Assembly (NCBI GenBank): GCA_050698015.1
Contig: JBOHAU010000010.1
Location: forward strand, 1-18,266
Length of the DNA stretch: 18,266 bases
Direction of reading: 5' to 3'
Source: JACDAN01 sp050698015
GTDB taxonomy: Bacteria; Actinomycetota; Thermoleophilia; Gaiellales; Gaiellaceae
The notes beneath the pieces are model-generated. The model had not been told where the DNA came from, did not search any database, and saw only the letters and a program-made list of their open reading frames with translations. Position 1 is the stretch's first letter; each line of letters begins with the position of its first letter. This document shows, in pieces, positions 1 to 9,000 of the stretch. Both the position numbers and the translations under genes were made by a program.

Positions 1-925
1 GGCTCAGCCCGACCACCCGGGCGGCCGAGACGGCGCGCGCGCCCGCGGCCCGCCGGGTCCCGAAGATCGGCGCCAGCTCACCGAAGTAGTCGCCGGGGGA
101 GATGCGCGCGAGTACCTCCTCCAAGCCGTCGGCGCGCGCGCGCACGATCTCGATCTGCCCGTCCTCCACGGTGTAGATCAGGTCGCCCGGATCGCCCTGC
201 CGGAAGAGGAACTGCCCGGCCGCGAGCTCGACGGGCGTGGTCTCGTCCTCGCGTGCGAGCGTGCGCGGGCTCATCGCGACGACGCGGTCCGCGAGCGGGA
301 TCAGGCGCTCGTCGTGCGTCGCGACGACGACGATCCGGCCGCTCTCCGCGAGCGAGCGCAGCAGCTCGAGGACCGATTCGACCTGGATGTAGTCGAGATG
401 GGCGGTCGGCTCGTCGGCAAGCAGCAGCGGCGGGTCGAGCGCGAGCGCGCGCGAGATCGCGACCCGTTGCTTCTGCCCGCCCGAGAGGTCGTCGGGACGA
501 TGGCGGCGGCGGTCCGCAAGGCCCGTCTGCTCCAGGAGCGCGTCGGCTCGCTTGCGTGCCGCCCGCCCGCTGCGCCCGGCCGCGCGCAAGGGCACCTGGA
601 CGTTCTCCGACGCCGTCAGGCTGGGGATCAGGTTGAACGACTGGAAGACGATCCCGACCTTGTGCCGGCGATACTCCGTCAACGCGCGGCCCGCGAGCGT
701 CGTGATCTCCGTCGCGCCGAGCTTCGCGCTCCCGCCGACGGGACGCAGGATCGCGGCGAGCACCGACAGGAGCGTCGTCTTCCCGCAGCCGCTCGCACCA
801 AGGAGCAGCGCCAGCTCGCCGCCGCGGACATCGAAGTCGAGGCCGTCCACCGGCCGCACGAGGTAGTCGCCACTCCGGTACTCGACCGCGATGCCCCGGC
901 AGCTCAGGTGCGATTCAGCCGCCAA
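1..925 (-). CDS. ABC transporter ATP-binding protein with C-terminal cyclic-nucleotide-binding domain (3' end cut by window)
   Basis: Translating the minus strand from a TTG at 925 gives 308 residues, open at the window edge. Seen in the sequence: Walker A GASGCGKTT (residues 43-51), Q-loop Gln95, signature LSGGQ (147-151), Walker B ending DE (171-172) and H-loop His204. This is a complete MacB/LolD-class ATPase that would power the FtsX-type permease encoded just upstream. From about residue 232 a cNMP-binding (CRP-like) fold follows, with a phosphate-cassette-like FGELAPIFGTRRAAG (281-295) that keeps an Arg in the usual place. Known: in cNMP domains this cassette holds the ligand phosphate. 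Inferred: transport may be gated by a cyclic nucleotide or another ligand. The start is uncertain, since TTG 925 has no clear ribosome site and overlaps the permease stop by about 11 bases. Family assignment is firm; ligand and cargo are unknown. Confidence 0.9.
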   Translation of the reverse strand, partial: MAAESHLSCRGIAVEYRSGDYLVRPVDGLDFDVRGGELALLLGASGCGKTTLLSVLAAILRPVGGSAKLGATEITTLAGRALTEYRRHKVGIVFQSFNLIPSLTASENVQVPLRAAGRSGRAARKRADALLEQTGLADRRRHRPDDLSGGQKQRVAISRALALDPPLLLADEPTAHLDYIQVESVLELLRSLAESGRIVVVATHDERLIPLADRVVAMSPRTLAREDETTPVELAAGQFLFRQGDPGDLIYTVEDGQIEIVRARADGLEEVLARISPGDYFGELAPIFGTRRAAGARAVSAARVVGLS

Positions 926-1949
926 AGGCGAGAGCCGGGTCGACCCGGAGCGCGCGTCGCAGTGCGAGGCCGCTCGCGAGGACGCCCACGACGAGCGCGA
1001 GGAGCGGCAATGTCAGGTAGCTCAGCGTCGGCACCTCGACCGACATCGCGGCCGCGGGCGCAGCGGCGAGCTCGAGCAGGACGGCGAGCGCCACGGCGAG
1101 GATCGCGAGCAGCACCGCCTGCGAGACGAGACCGAGCGCGACATCGCGCGTCGAGACGCCGATGGCCTTCAGCACGGCGAACTCCGTCGTCCGTTCCAGC
1201 GCCGACAGGTAGACGATCGCGCCGATGATGCCGGCGGCCACGATCCACAGGAGCCATCGGACGAGGCTGATCGTCTGCTTCGCCTGAGCGACGGGGCGGC
1301 TGAGGTCGTCCGCAACCGCGGAGTTCGTCAGCGCCGTGAATCCTTTCGGAATCGACGGCGGAGTGCCCCGCGCGACGATCGCGGTGGCGAGTGGCCGTCC
1401 GTCCAGCCCCAGGCGCTGGGCCGCGCGAAGCGAGACGACGACGGTCGGAATGCCGGCGAAGTAGGTCCGCCCGTGCGTGACGCCGCGCACGGTGAAGGCG
1501 GCGCCGTTCAGCGTGAGCGTGTCGCCGACGTCGAGCCCGAGGCTCGCGTCGGCGAGCGCGTCCGTCGGGTTCGTGAACGAGCCTGCGGGCGCCGGGCCGA
1601 CACCACCGGGGACGGCACCGATCACGTTCACGCTCCGCTTGCGCGGCGTCGTTGTAGTCGCGCCGACGATCGCGACCGCGTCGGCGCGCGTGACCCCGGG
1701 CAGCGCCCGCACGGCGCGGACGCGGCTCGCCGGAAACGCGCTCGGAGCGGTGAAGGGGCCGAACGTGCCGGCGGAGACAAACCAGCGGTCGGCGCCGAAG
1801 GAGGCCGTCGTCCTCGCGATCTCGTTGTCGAAGCTAGCGCTGACGCCCGAAAGCAGCAGCGCCATCGCGAAGACGAGCCCAGTGGCGGCGACGGCGATCG
1901 CGAAGCGGCGACGGCGCCAGGCGAGATCGCGGACGCTGATCAGCCACAC
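915..1949 (-). CDS. FtsX-like ABC transporter permease
   Basis: The protein has about 344 residues from a GTG at 1949. The frame is open to an ATG at 2018, but those extra 23 residues look unlike a permease N terminus. Layout: a cytoplasmic Arg-rich start, one membrane helix (about 16-38), a large extracytoplasmic domain, then three C-terminal helices with the FtsX-family motif ERTTEFAVLKAIGVSTRDV between the first two of these. It ends in RVDPALAFGG, the usual DPA-type tail. Known: such permeases (MacB, LolC/E, DevC, HrtB types) pair with an ATPase in mechanotransmission or lipid/peptide/haem export, not import. The overlapping downstream gene is that ATPase, so the two form an operon. It is divergent from the patatin gene across about 100 bp. 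No adaptor (HlyD-like) gene is visible; it may lie outside the window. The cargo cannot be told. Confidence 0.88.
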   Translation of the reverse strand: MWLISVRDLAWRRRRFAIAVAATGLVFAMALLLSGVSASFDNEIARTTASFGADRWFVSAGTFGPFTAPSAFPASRVRAVRALPGVTRADAVAIVGATTTTPRKRSVNVIGAVPGGVGPAPAGSFTNPTDALADASLGLDVGDTLTLNGAAFTVRGVTHGRTYFAGIPTVVVSLRAAQRLGLDGRPLATAIVARGTPPSIPKGFTALTNSAVADDLSRPVAQAKQTISLVRWLLWIVAAGIIGAIVYLSALERTTEFAVLKAIGVSTRDVALGLVSQAVLLAILAVALAVLLELAAAPAAAMSVEVPTLSYLTLPLLALVVGVLASGLALRRALRVDPALAFGG

Positions 1950-2056
1950 GGCGTGGGCCGCCGTCTGCGTAGGAACAGGACGATCACGGAAACCGCATCC
2001 ACGGCGATTATCTCGCATACGCGATCCCCGGTCGAGACGCGCCCGTTGTCACGCCG
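1950..2056. promoter_or_regulatory. Divergent intergenic region between permease and patatin genes
   Basis: About 107 bp separate the GTG of the minus-strand permease from the GTG of the plus-strand patatin gene, so promoters for both transcripts should lie here or run into the coding starts. I see no clear -35/-10 pair, operator palindrome or strong Shine-Dalgarno on either side. If the longer permease start at 2018 were used, the gap would shrink to under 40 bp. Confidence 0.3.
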
Positions 2057-3769
2057 GTGTCGGCGCGGTACCTTCGGTTCTTGACCCGCTCGTCGTTGTT
2101 CGAGGGGATCCCGAGCATGGAGCTCGATTCGGCCCTGAGCGGTCTCGAGCGGCGGCACGTGGGCAAGGGCGCCGTACTCGCCGCCGAGGGCGATTACCTC
2201 GCCGAGATGTACGTCCTCCGCTCGGGGAGCGCGGAGATCGCGGTCTGCGGCCGCGACGGGCGCGCCCAGGTCGTCGCGCGCGTCGGCCCAGGCGAGACGA
2301 TCGGCGAGATGTCGCTGCTCACACGCGAGCCCGCGTCCGCGACTGTGCGCGCAGTCGACGACGTCGAGCTGCTCGTGCTGAAGGATGACGACCTCGAGGC
2401 GCTGATGGAGCGGCTGCCGGGGATCCCGCGCAACATCATCGGGATCCTCTCAGCGCGACTCACGCGCATGACGCGGCTCGCCACGGGCGAGCCTCCCGGG
2501 AGAGTCGTCGCGCTCGAGAATCACGGCGCGCCGGAGCTGCTCGGCTATGCGCTCGCATCGAGCATCGCCTGGCATACGCGCGCGCCGACGCTCCACGCGC
2601 TTGTCAGCGACGATCCTCCCTCTGCGCTCACAGCGCTGGCGACGACGGCTGTCGAGCCCCCGTTCCGGCCGCGCAGAGACCTCGGAGCCGGAGCCGACCT
2701 GATGGTCGCGCGCCCCCAGGACGGCTTCGACGGAGACGCGCTCACGGGCACGTTGGAGGGCCTGGCGCGCGCGTTCGCATATGTGCTCGTCGAGGCGCGG
2801 TCTTGGCCACGAGGGATCGCACCCATTGTCGATCTGGGCTCCCGGAAGCAGCGGATCCCCGAGCTCGACCGCGAGGAGGAGCGCGCGTTGACGCACGGGC
2901 TGCTGCCGACGGCGGGCCCTGCGGGCCGCGCGCTCGGCGAGCTCGCGCGCGAGCTCGCGCAGCTCAAGGTCGGCGTCGCGTTGGGCTCCGGAAGCGTCCG
3001 CGGCTACGCGCACGTCGGCGTGCTGCGCCGGCTGGAGACGCTCGGCGTCCCGATCGACTGCCTCGCCGGCACGAGCATCGGCGCGATCGTCGCCGGCCTC
3101 TACGCGTACTTCCAGGACACCGACCGCGTTGCCGACTTCCTCGACGAGCTCGGCGCACGCATGTTCCGGCCGACCCTGTCGCGCAAGTCGCTGCTGTCGA
3201 CGCGCGCGATGCGCAGGTACATCCGGAAGGTGATCGGCGACGGTCTGATCGAAGACGTTCCGATCCCGCTCGCCGTCGTCGCCACCGACGTCGACACGCA
3301 GGAGGAGGTCGTGCTGCGGCGTGGGAGCGGCGTGACCGCGCTCTTCGCAAGCAGCGCCGTCCCGGGCGTCTTTCCCGCCGTGCGCGTCGGCAACCGGAGG
3401 CTCGTCGACGGCGGGATCGTCAATCCGGTCCCGACAAGCGTCGCCGTGCAGCTCGGCGCCGGCGTCGTCATCGCCGCTCGACTCGCGAGCGGCGGCGGCG
3501 TCGACCTCGACACGGTCTCGGAGGAGGGCGAAGGCCCGATCCCGTCGGCGGTGGCCGCGATCGTGAGCTCGATCGAGCTGGTGCAGACGCGCATGACGGC
3601 GAGCGCGGGGACAACCCCGACCGTGATGATCACGCCGCAGTTCGACGACCTGCCCGCAGCGAAGCTCCGGCGCTTCCGCGAAGGACGCCGATACATCCCG
3701 GCGGGCGAGGCTGCAGTCGACGCCGCGCTCCTGCGGCTCCAGGCGGCCCTGCCGTGGCTGCGGGACTGA
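2057..3769 (+). CDS. Patatin-like phospholipase/NTE-type esterase with N-terminal cNMP-binding domain
   Basis: 570 residues, GTG start. Residues about 10-135 form a cNMP-binding domain with cassette GETIGEMSLLTREPASATV (79-97). The canonical Arg of the PRAATV-like motif is Ala93 here, so cAMP binding may be lost or altered. A variable middle segment (about 150-300) follows. The patatin domain runs from about 304 to 565: oxyanion loop GSGSVRG (310-316), nucleophile elbow GTSIG with Ser340, and DGG with Asp451, so the Ser-Asp dyad is intact. Known: this order matches the neuropathy-target-esterase group, which deacylates phospholipids and lysophospholipids. There is no signal peptide, so it probably acts at the cytoplasmic membrane face. 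Its stop overlaps the following acyltransferase start (TGATG), which suggests coupled translation and paired deacylation and reacylation. Family confidence is high; substrate is inferred. Confidence 0.92.
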   Translation: MSARYLRFLTRSSLFEGIPSMELDSALSGLERRHVGKGAVLAAEGDYLAEMYVLRSGSAEIAVCGRDGRAQVVARVGPGETIGEMSLLTREPASATVRAVDDVELLVLKDDDLEALMERLPGIPRNIIGILSARLTRMTRLATGEPPGRVVALENHGAPELLGYALASSIAWHTRAPTLHALVSDDPPSALTALATTAVEPPFRPRRDLGAGADLMVARPQDGFDGDALTGTLEGLARAFAYVLVEARSWPRGIAPIVDLGSRKQRIPELDREEERALTHGLLPTAGPAGRALGELARELAQLKVGVALGSGSVRGYAHVGVLRRLETLGVPIDCLAGTSIGAIVAGLYAYFQDTDRVADFLDELGARMFRPTLSRKSLLSTRAMRRYIRKVIGDGLIEDVPIPLAVVATDVDTQEEVVLRRGSGVTALFASSAVPGVFPAVRVGNRRLVDGGIVNPVPTSVAVQLGAGVVIAARLASGGGVDLDTVSEEGEGPIPSAVAAIVSSIELVQTRMTASAGTTPTVMITPQFDDLPAAKLRRFREGRRYIPAGEAAVDAALLRLQAALPWLRD

Positions 3770-4479
3770 TGCGCGGCCGAACCTACTACGCGAGCCTCGA
3801 CTACTCGCGCTGGAACCGCGCGCAACGGTTCGCCCAACGTCTGATCGCGCTGTTCGTGCGCGCGACGATGCGCGTCCGCGTCGAGGGACTCGAGCGGATA
3901 CCGGCATCGGGCCCGGCCATCATCGCGGGGAACCACCTCAGCCTGCTCGACTCGGTCGTCGTGATCCCGTACCTGCCCCGCCCCGTGATCCTCCTGCTCG
4001 CCGAGGAGCTCCGCGTGTGGCCGTGGATCGACTTCGTGTTCGGCCGGCTCGGCAACGCGATCGTCGTCCGTCGCGGCTCCGGCGAGCGGCGGCCGGTGGA
4101 GCTCGGCGCGGCGGTGCTCGACGCCGGCGGCATCGTCGCGGTCGCGCCGGAGGGACGGCGCAGCAAGACCGGCGGCCTGCAGCGCGGTCGCACCGGCGTC
4201 GCGCGACTCGCGGTCGGCACCCGTGCTCCGGTCGTTCCGGTGGCGATCTGGGGGCAAGAGCGCACCTTCAAGAGCTGGCGCCGCTTGCGCCGTGCTCCGG
4301 TCGACGTCAGGTTCGGCTCGCCTTCGTCCTTCCACGACCGCGACGCGAGCACGCCCGCCGACGTCACGAAGCAGGTCATGCTCGAGATCGCAGGGCTCCT
4401 GCCGCGCGAGTACCGCGGCGTCTACGGGGCGGAGGCTCCGGGCGGCGGCGAGCAGGTGTCGAGGACAACCCCCACTTGA
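3769..4479 (+). CDS. 1-acyl-sn-glycerol-3-phosphate acyltransferase family protein (PlsC-like)
   Basis: 236 residues. The ATG shares its A with the TGA of the patatin gene, which fixes the start by translational coupling; there is no separate Shine-Dalgarno. The acyltransferase motif NHLSLLD has His56 and Asp61, the NHx4D catalytic pair. The second conserved block is PEGRRSKTG (128-136), matching the PEGTRS phosphate-binding motif. Known: the family moves an acyl chain from acyl-ACP or acyl-CoA to lysophosphatidate or a related lyso-lipid at the inner membrane. With the upstream patatin it would make a deacylation/reacylation (Lands-cycle-like) pair; that link is inferred. Length is normal for the family. 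The last 20 or so residues are Gly/Thr-rich and look unconserved. The acceptor lipid could be something other than lysophosphatidate. Confidence 0.9.
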   Translation: MRGRTYYASLDYSRWNRAQRFAQRLIALFVRATMRVRVEGLERIPASGPAIIAGNHLSLLDSVVVIPYLPRPVILLLAEELRVWPWIDFVFGRLGNAIVVRRGSGERRPVELGAAVLDAGGIVAVAPEGRRSKTGGLQRGRTGVARLAVGTRAPVVPVAIWGQERTFKSWRRLRRAPVDVRFGSPSSFHDRDASTPADVTKQVMLEIAGLLPREYRGVYGAEAPGGGEQVSRTTPT

Positions 4480-4733
4480 TCGCAGCGGCGAAGGACGGAG
4501 TCGACTTCCACCTCGACACGGGCATCCAGTAGCCAGACAGACTTAAGCCGACCGAGCAGAGGCGAGAGCCGCCTAGCCCAGCTAAGCGGCCGTATCCTCA
4601 GACCTCCAAAACTGGGGGTTTGCAGGTTCTGTGCCAAGCGAGAGTTTGAGGGCGACGATGGCTGACCTAGGCTGGTTCTACCCTGGTTCGAGCATTTGAG
4701 TTCTCTGATTCCAGGCTCTAGCCGCGCTCCTTT
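4480..4733. other. Gene-poor stretch after the PlsC gene
   Basis: I see no supportable gene here. A 71-codon minus-strand frame reaches into the PlsC gene and has no protein-like character. The part around 4590-4640 has runs that suggest a tRNA T-arm at first sight but do not fold into a cloverleaf. This stretch is the left edge of the accessory-looking segment. Confidence 0.4.
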
Positions 4734-5036
4734 ATGGACTTCAGTGCAGACGTCGGGCGGCGAGCGTCTGCCAGCCGATCAAGTTCCACGGTCGGCACGG
4801 CCGTGCCCGCCGCCGAGAAGACCGACTCCCCCGTGATGAAGGCGTCAGCTCAGCATGCCCTCGCGGAGACGCTCAACGCCGCGGGCGAGCTACCGGCCGC
4901 GCTCGCAGCGGCGAGGGAAGCAGCCCGCCTGTGCACGATCGTCCAGAGGAATCTCCTCAAGCGGCGAGCAAGCACGCTCGCGGAGCAGATCGAGCAGAGT
5001 CTCGCTCGCGCCGAGGCACGTACTTCCGTCGCTTGA
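4734..5036 (+). pseudogene. TPR-like C-terminal remnant (possibly a small intact gene)
   Basis: A 100-codon frame starts at an ATG without a ribosome site. Residues about 37-93 are strongly helical and resemble the final tetratricopeptide unit of large actinobacterial regulators and cyclases: ALAETLNAAGELPAALAAAR followed by a Leu-rich helix with LAEQIEQSLA. The first 30 residues are Ser/Arg-rich and unconvincing. I read it as the tail end of a lost larger protein. The neighbouring frame downstream (about 5060-5170) carries a basic helical segment (AEKAKRVAELNRYLAKMRK) that could be part of the same decay or chance. An intact small helical protein is the alternative. Confidence 0.35.
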
Positions 5037-5183
5037 GAGACCGAGCTCCGAGTAGCTCCTGCACCGCGGCCGAGAAGGCAAAGCGGGTCGCTGAGCTCAA
5101 CAGGTACCTCGCGAAGATGAGGAAAGCCCGGCGGGCGTACTTCCGCTCCCACAAAAGGAGGAAGGCGCGCATGATCCCGAGAC

Positions 5184-5894
5184 GTGAATCGCCGGAGCGT
5201 GGCGCACGCGGCCTGTGTTCGGACAACGGAGGGATCCCAGGAACTCGTAACGTGCGCGGTCTGCGGGGGGCAGAGCCAGGTCACGTCGTTGGGAAGCACA
5301 AACACGTTCGGCCCGCCCGATCTAGACCTCCGGCCGGCAGAGATGGCGCGGAGCTCGATCTTCACCTGGATCCAGCGCTGCTCGTCCTGCGGCTACTGCG
5401 CACCTTCGATCGATGAAGCGCCTCCCAATACCCGCGAGATCGGAGAGAGCGGGGTTTACCGCGCGCAAATCGTGGACGGCGACGTCCCGGAACTCGCGCG
5501 ATCGTTTCTCTGCTCCTCCATGATCTTCCAGGAACACGGCGACAAAGGTGACGCCGCACGAAACGCCATCGAGGCCGCCTGGGTCTGCGACGACGACGAC
5601 CTCCCCGGGGCCGCGACGCAGTGCCGGCTTAGGGCCATCGAGTTGCTGCGCGAAACAGAGACGGAGGGAGACGCTTTGTATTCCGATCCGTCCACCGAGT
5701 ACGCGGTGGTCGTCGATCTCCTGCGTCGGTCGGGCCGCTTCGAGGATGCCGTTGCCGAGGCCGACGCCGCTCGCCCCGCCGCGGAGGGCGAGGTCGGTGC
5801 CGTACTCGCGTTCTCGCGGTCGCTGGCTCTCGCTGGCGACTCAGGGCCGTACACCGTCGGTGACGCCATGGTCGCGAAAGGGACCTCAGATTGA
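5184..5894 (+). CDS. Zinc-ribbon protein with helical repeat tail (DUF2225-like)
   Basis: 236 residues from GTG 5184, the first usable start after an in-frame stop near 5172. Two Cys pairs sit at 24/27 (TCAVCGG) and 66/69 (CSSCGYC, with an extra Cys72), separated by about 40 residues. This spacing and the CGY motif recall DUF2225-type zinc ribbons. The rest is helical and TPR-like: an ALA-rich segment with RFEDAVAEADAARPAA near residues 180-200, typical of proteins that count or scaffold partners. Function is unknown. A strong Shine-Dalgarno (AAAGGAGG, about 5155-5161) precedes an ATG at 5171 in a different frame, so the annotated start may be wrong or the 5' end may carry a frameshift. It converges on the giant minus-strand gene with about 110 bp between, so it is not in an operon with it. 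Coding is fairly sure; the family call is tentative. Confidence 0.7.
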   Translation: MNRRSVAHAACVRTTEGSQELVTCAVCGGQSQVTSLGSTNTFGPPDLDLRPAEMARSSIFTWIQRCSSCGYCAPSIDEAPPNTREIGESGVYRAQIVDGDVPELARSFLCSSMIFQEHGDKGDAARNAIEAAWVCDDDDLPGAATQCRLRAIELLRETETEGDALYSDPSTEYAVVVDLLRRSGRFEDAVAEADAARPAAEGEVGAVLAFSRSLALAGDSGPYTVGDAMVAKGTSD

Positions 5895-6006
5895 GAGCAT
5901 CAGGTGTGGAAGGTCGCGTCGCGTCCGAACGGCTCGTCTTCGGAAGCACCTCGTCGTACTCGCCTCGACCGAGGGGTGGCGACGACCGATCGTGCCCAAC
6001 CTCTCC
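5895..6006. other. Short convergent spacer
   Basis: This is the gap between the 3' ends of the zinc-ribbon gene and the giant ATPase gene. Transcription from both sides should end here, but I see no clear stem followed by a T-run on either strand. Confidence 0.3.
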
Positions 6007-9000
6007 TCACTCTCCATCAGATTCGTGCGGGGGAGGTCCGAAACGCACCTCGACAGCTGTGCCTCCGCCTCGCTCAATGCCGCCCAGCGTTACCGAGCTC
6101 GTCGGCTTGAACTTGAGGTTGCGGAGAGGATTTGGGATCACCTTCACGATCGTTTCGTATCCGACTTCAACGCCGGCGACGAGCGCGAGGAAGAATCTGT
6201 CACCCTCGAGGAACGCTCGCTCAGCCTCGTTCGCGGTGAGGGTGACCTCGTCCGGCAGCGGCCCGTACGTCGATTTGATTTCGAAGTAGCGGCTCAACTT
6301 GTCCAGCGCATCTGCTCCAACGCCACGTAGGTGCCGGTAATCGCTGAGTTCCGCCGCCTCACCGTTGATCGCGATCTGGAGCGCTTCGAGCGCTCGACTT
6401 TCCTTCTCCTCTGGCGAGTACGCAAGCGGTGCCGAGCGCGGGGCCGGCCGCTCACCAGCGTCGACAGAACGACCTGGAGGAAGGTCCTCGCGCAGCCCTC
6501 GACGTCTCCCTTTTGCAACCCGCTTCCCGTCCGAGATCGTGGTCACGAGCGCAACGCGAGGATCTGCCAACTCCTCAAGGGGCTTGAGCCTGCGCACAGG
6601 GAGCGGACCTTCCTCCCGCTGCGTGTCCGTCTCGGCTACCGGCTTCTTCCGCGGCTTTCGCTTCGGAATCCCGGGAGCTGCGCGTGCCTGTTCAAACAAC
6701 TCGCGGATCGCCTTTTCGTCGCTCACATCCTCGGCAAGAGCGACCGCCCCTCGATCGTCGTCGTCGGCTCGGTCCCAGGCGCTACGCCAGGCCAGCGCAA
6801 GCTTGTCCCTGTCGCCTGCAAAGAGAGAAGCGATGACCCGCCCACCGGCCTCCTCGTCACCGGCCGCCTCGGGATCAGCAAAGTACAGCGTCAATGGCTC
6901 GCGAGCCAGATGAGCGCGTGCTGAGACTGTTATTGGCTCGCGCCGTCCGAGTCTCAACTCGAGCTGCAGATGCTCGTCGATTGCAAGTCGAGCGCGCTCC
7001 AGGTCATCCCATGACACGGCGTGCGCGTTGTGCAACTTCGGATCACGCCGGGTGAGCCAATCCCGCAACCGCGCAACGGCTCGGCGGAAGCGGCGCTCGA
7101 TCGTGGCGCCGACGACATCTGCTCCCCTGCGAACGATCGCTGTGAACATCTCGTCTGTCAGAGGCTGAGCGCCAACGGCCTTCATGAGGCGCGGAACTGC
7201 GGAGGGGGCGATTCCAAGCCGCCAGATCGGAAGCTGCTGACCCAGCTGATCGGCGAGCTCTTCCTCATCTACCACGTAGACCGGCCGAGCCTTGATCCAC
7301 GAGGCCCCCGTCCATAGCGGCAGCTTCGCGAGTCGCGTGGCATACCGGGCCGAGGCCCCTTCAAGCTGCGACTCGATACGCAGGTACGTGTTGACAAGGA
7401 TCTGATGATCGTCCTCGTCGGGCTCTTCGCGCGCTACCTCCCCGAGGACGTCTAGGCAGGCGGCGAGCGTTGGCTCCGAGATCCGCAGCAGCCTCCAGAG
7501 CGGTTCCGCATGCGAGCGCGCCGAGACGAATGGTCGACGATTACCGAAGATCGGGGCGCCGAGGAAGACGCTTGCCGGCGGCAACCACGCGCCACCCGCG
7601 AAGACGAGACCTTCGCGGCTTCCCTTCGTACCGAAGCGGCGGCGGAGCTGACGGACGGTGATGTTGCCGACCATCTCGTCGGGCTCAAGGTCCCCGGTCG
7701 CGCAGGCTGTACTGATCGCGGCGTAGCGCAGATCGACCGTCTCGGGATGAGCAGCGGCGCCCTCTTCGCGGAGAGCCGCAAGCTGCTCAACCATCTCGTC
7801 AACCTCCGGATCGGTCTCGACTCCAAGGGCGCGAACCGATGAGAACGTCGCCTCCTGCGGACTCAGCTCGGCAGCGAATCCCGACCCGTCATCGCCGTAG
7901 ATCGCCTCCGTGATCGGTGTTCGGGCGACAAGCTCATTCGGCGCCCTCGCCTTACCCTGCTCGGTGGTGAGCCAGGGCTCGTCTGACGCCCAAGCCAGCC
8001 AACTTCCAGTGATCTCGCCCGCCGGGTGCCAGCTGCCGTACGAGTAGACGGCGGTCGCAGTCACGTGATCGGCGTACAGGCGGTCCCAGTTCCGCTCGAG
8101 CGCGGCCAACAAGGCGCGCGCACGCTGCTGGCGCTTGCCCAGTGCACGCTCGCGCCGGATGTCGCGGACGACGGCGAGCAGAGCAGGTGAGGTCCGATCG
8201 TCCTTGAGGTGGGTGGCGTACCTCCTGAACCGCGCGAACTCGTGGCGTTGCGTCGGCGACAGCGCGTGGGCCTCGATCGGTGTTGCCGGATCGCCGTACC
8301 GGGTCTCTACCCGATCATGTTCGAGCAGCTTCGGTGCCACCTCGGCGCCGAGCAGGCCGAAGAATCCTCGAGCGCCCATCTTCCGTGGCGTGCCTCTACG
8401 CCCGCGCTCCCGCCGCAAGACGGTGTCGTAACGCGGATGTACCCATGAAATCCCCGGCGTGCGGCCGGCGGCCTTGCTCCATCCGTCTCGTCGCTCTTCG
8501 ATTGACGGCGGGAGGTAGGAGGACGCCGCACGGTCAGCAGCGGGGACGCGCTTACCTCCCTGCCATTGCTGGACAGCAATCGCAACCCTCTCGCCGATCT
8601 CGAGTCCCAGCTCGCGTTGCTCAGTTGCCTCGAGCGCCTCGAGCGCGTCTCTGAGAAGGAGAAGGTCAGCGTCTGCGAGCTCGATCGGCTCCTTCGCCTC
8701 GTCTCTTGCTGCAAGCGCCTGAAGCGTTGCCTGCTCATCGGGGGCAACACGAAGCATCTCCTCCTCTTCGAGCCACTGTCGGACGACCGTCGCATCGTGG
8801 GAACGGCGGAGATACGCGGCATCGATGACGTGAGCGATGCCAAGCCGGATGGCGAGCGACCTTTGACGTGCGCTCCGCAGTAGCAGCTCGCCCTCGACCT
8901 GGGGCAGCGGAGGCACGATCCGCTCGCCGTCTGCGGTGACGATACAGCGCTGGCTCCAGAGCGTCGTTTCGAGATCCGCCTCGATCGCCGCCCGAGCGAG

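Noticed and set aside
891..2084. A 397-codon plus-strand frame opposite the permease
   Set aside because: Low-complexity charged sequence without any domain; the opposite strand encodes a clear FtsX permease.
2450..4335. Long minus-strand frames (up to 485 codons) opposite the patatin and PlsC genes
   Set aside because: Arg/Ala/Asp-rich shadow translations of GC-rich DNA; the plus-strand proteins have complete family motifs and explain the region.
4580..4640. tRNA-like bases (D-arm-like and T-loop-like runs)
   Set aside because: No acceptor stem or T-stem pairing could be made on either strand; the apparent T-loop is not flanked by complementary bases.
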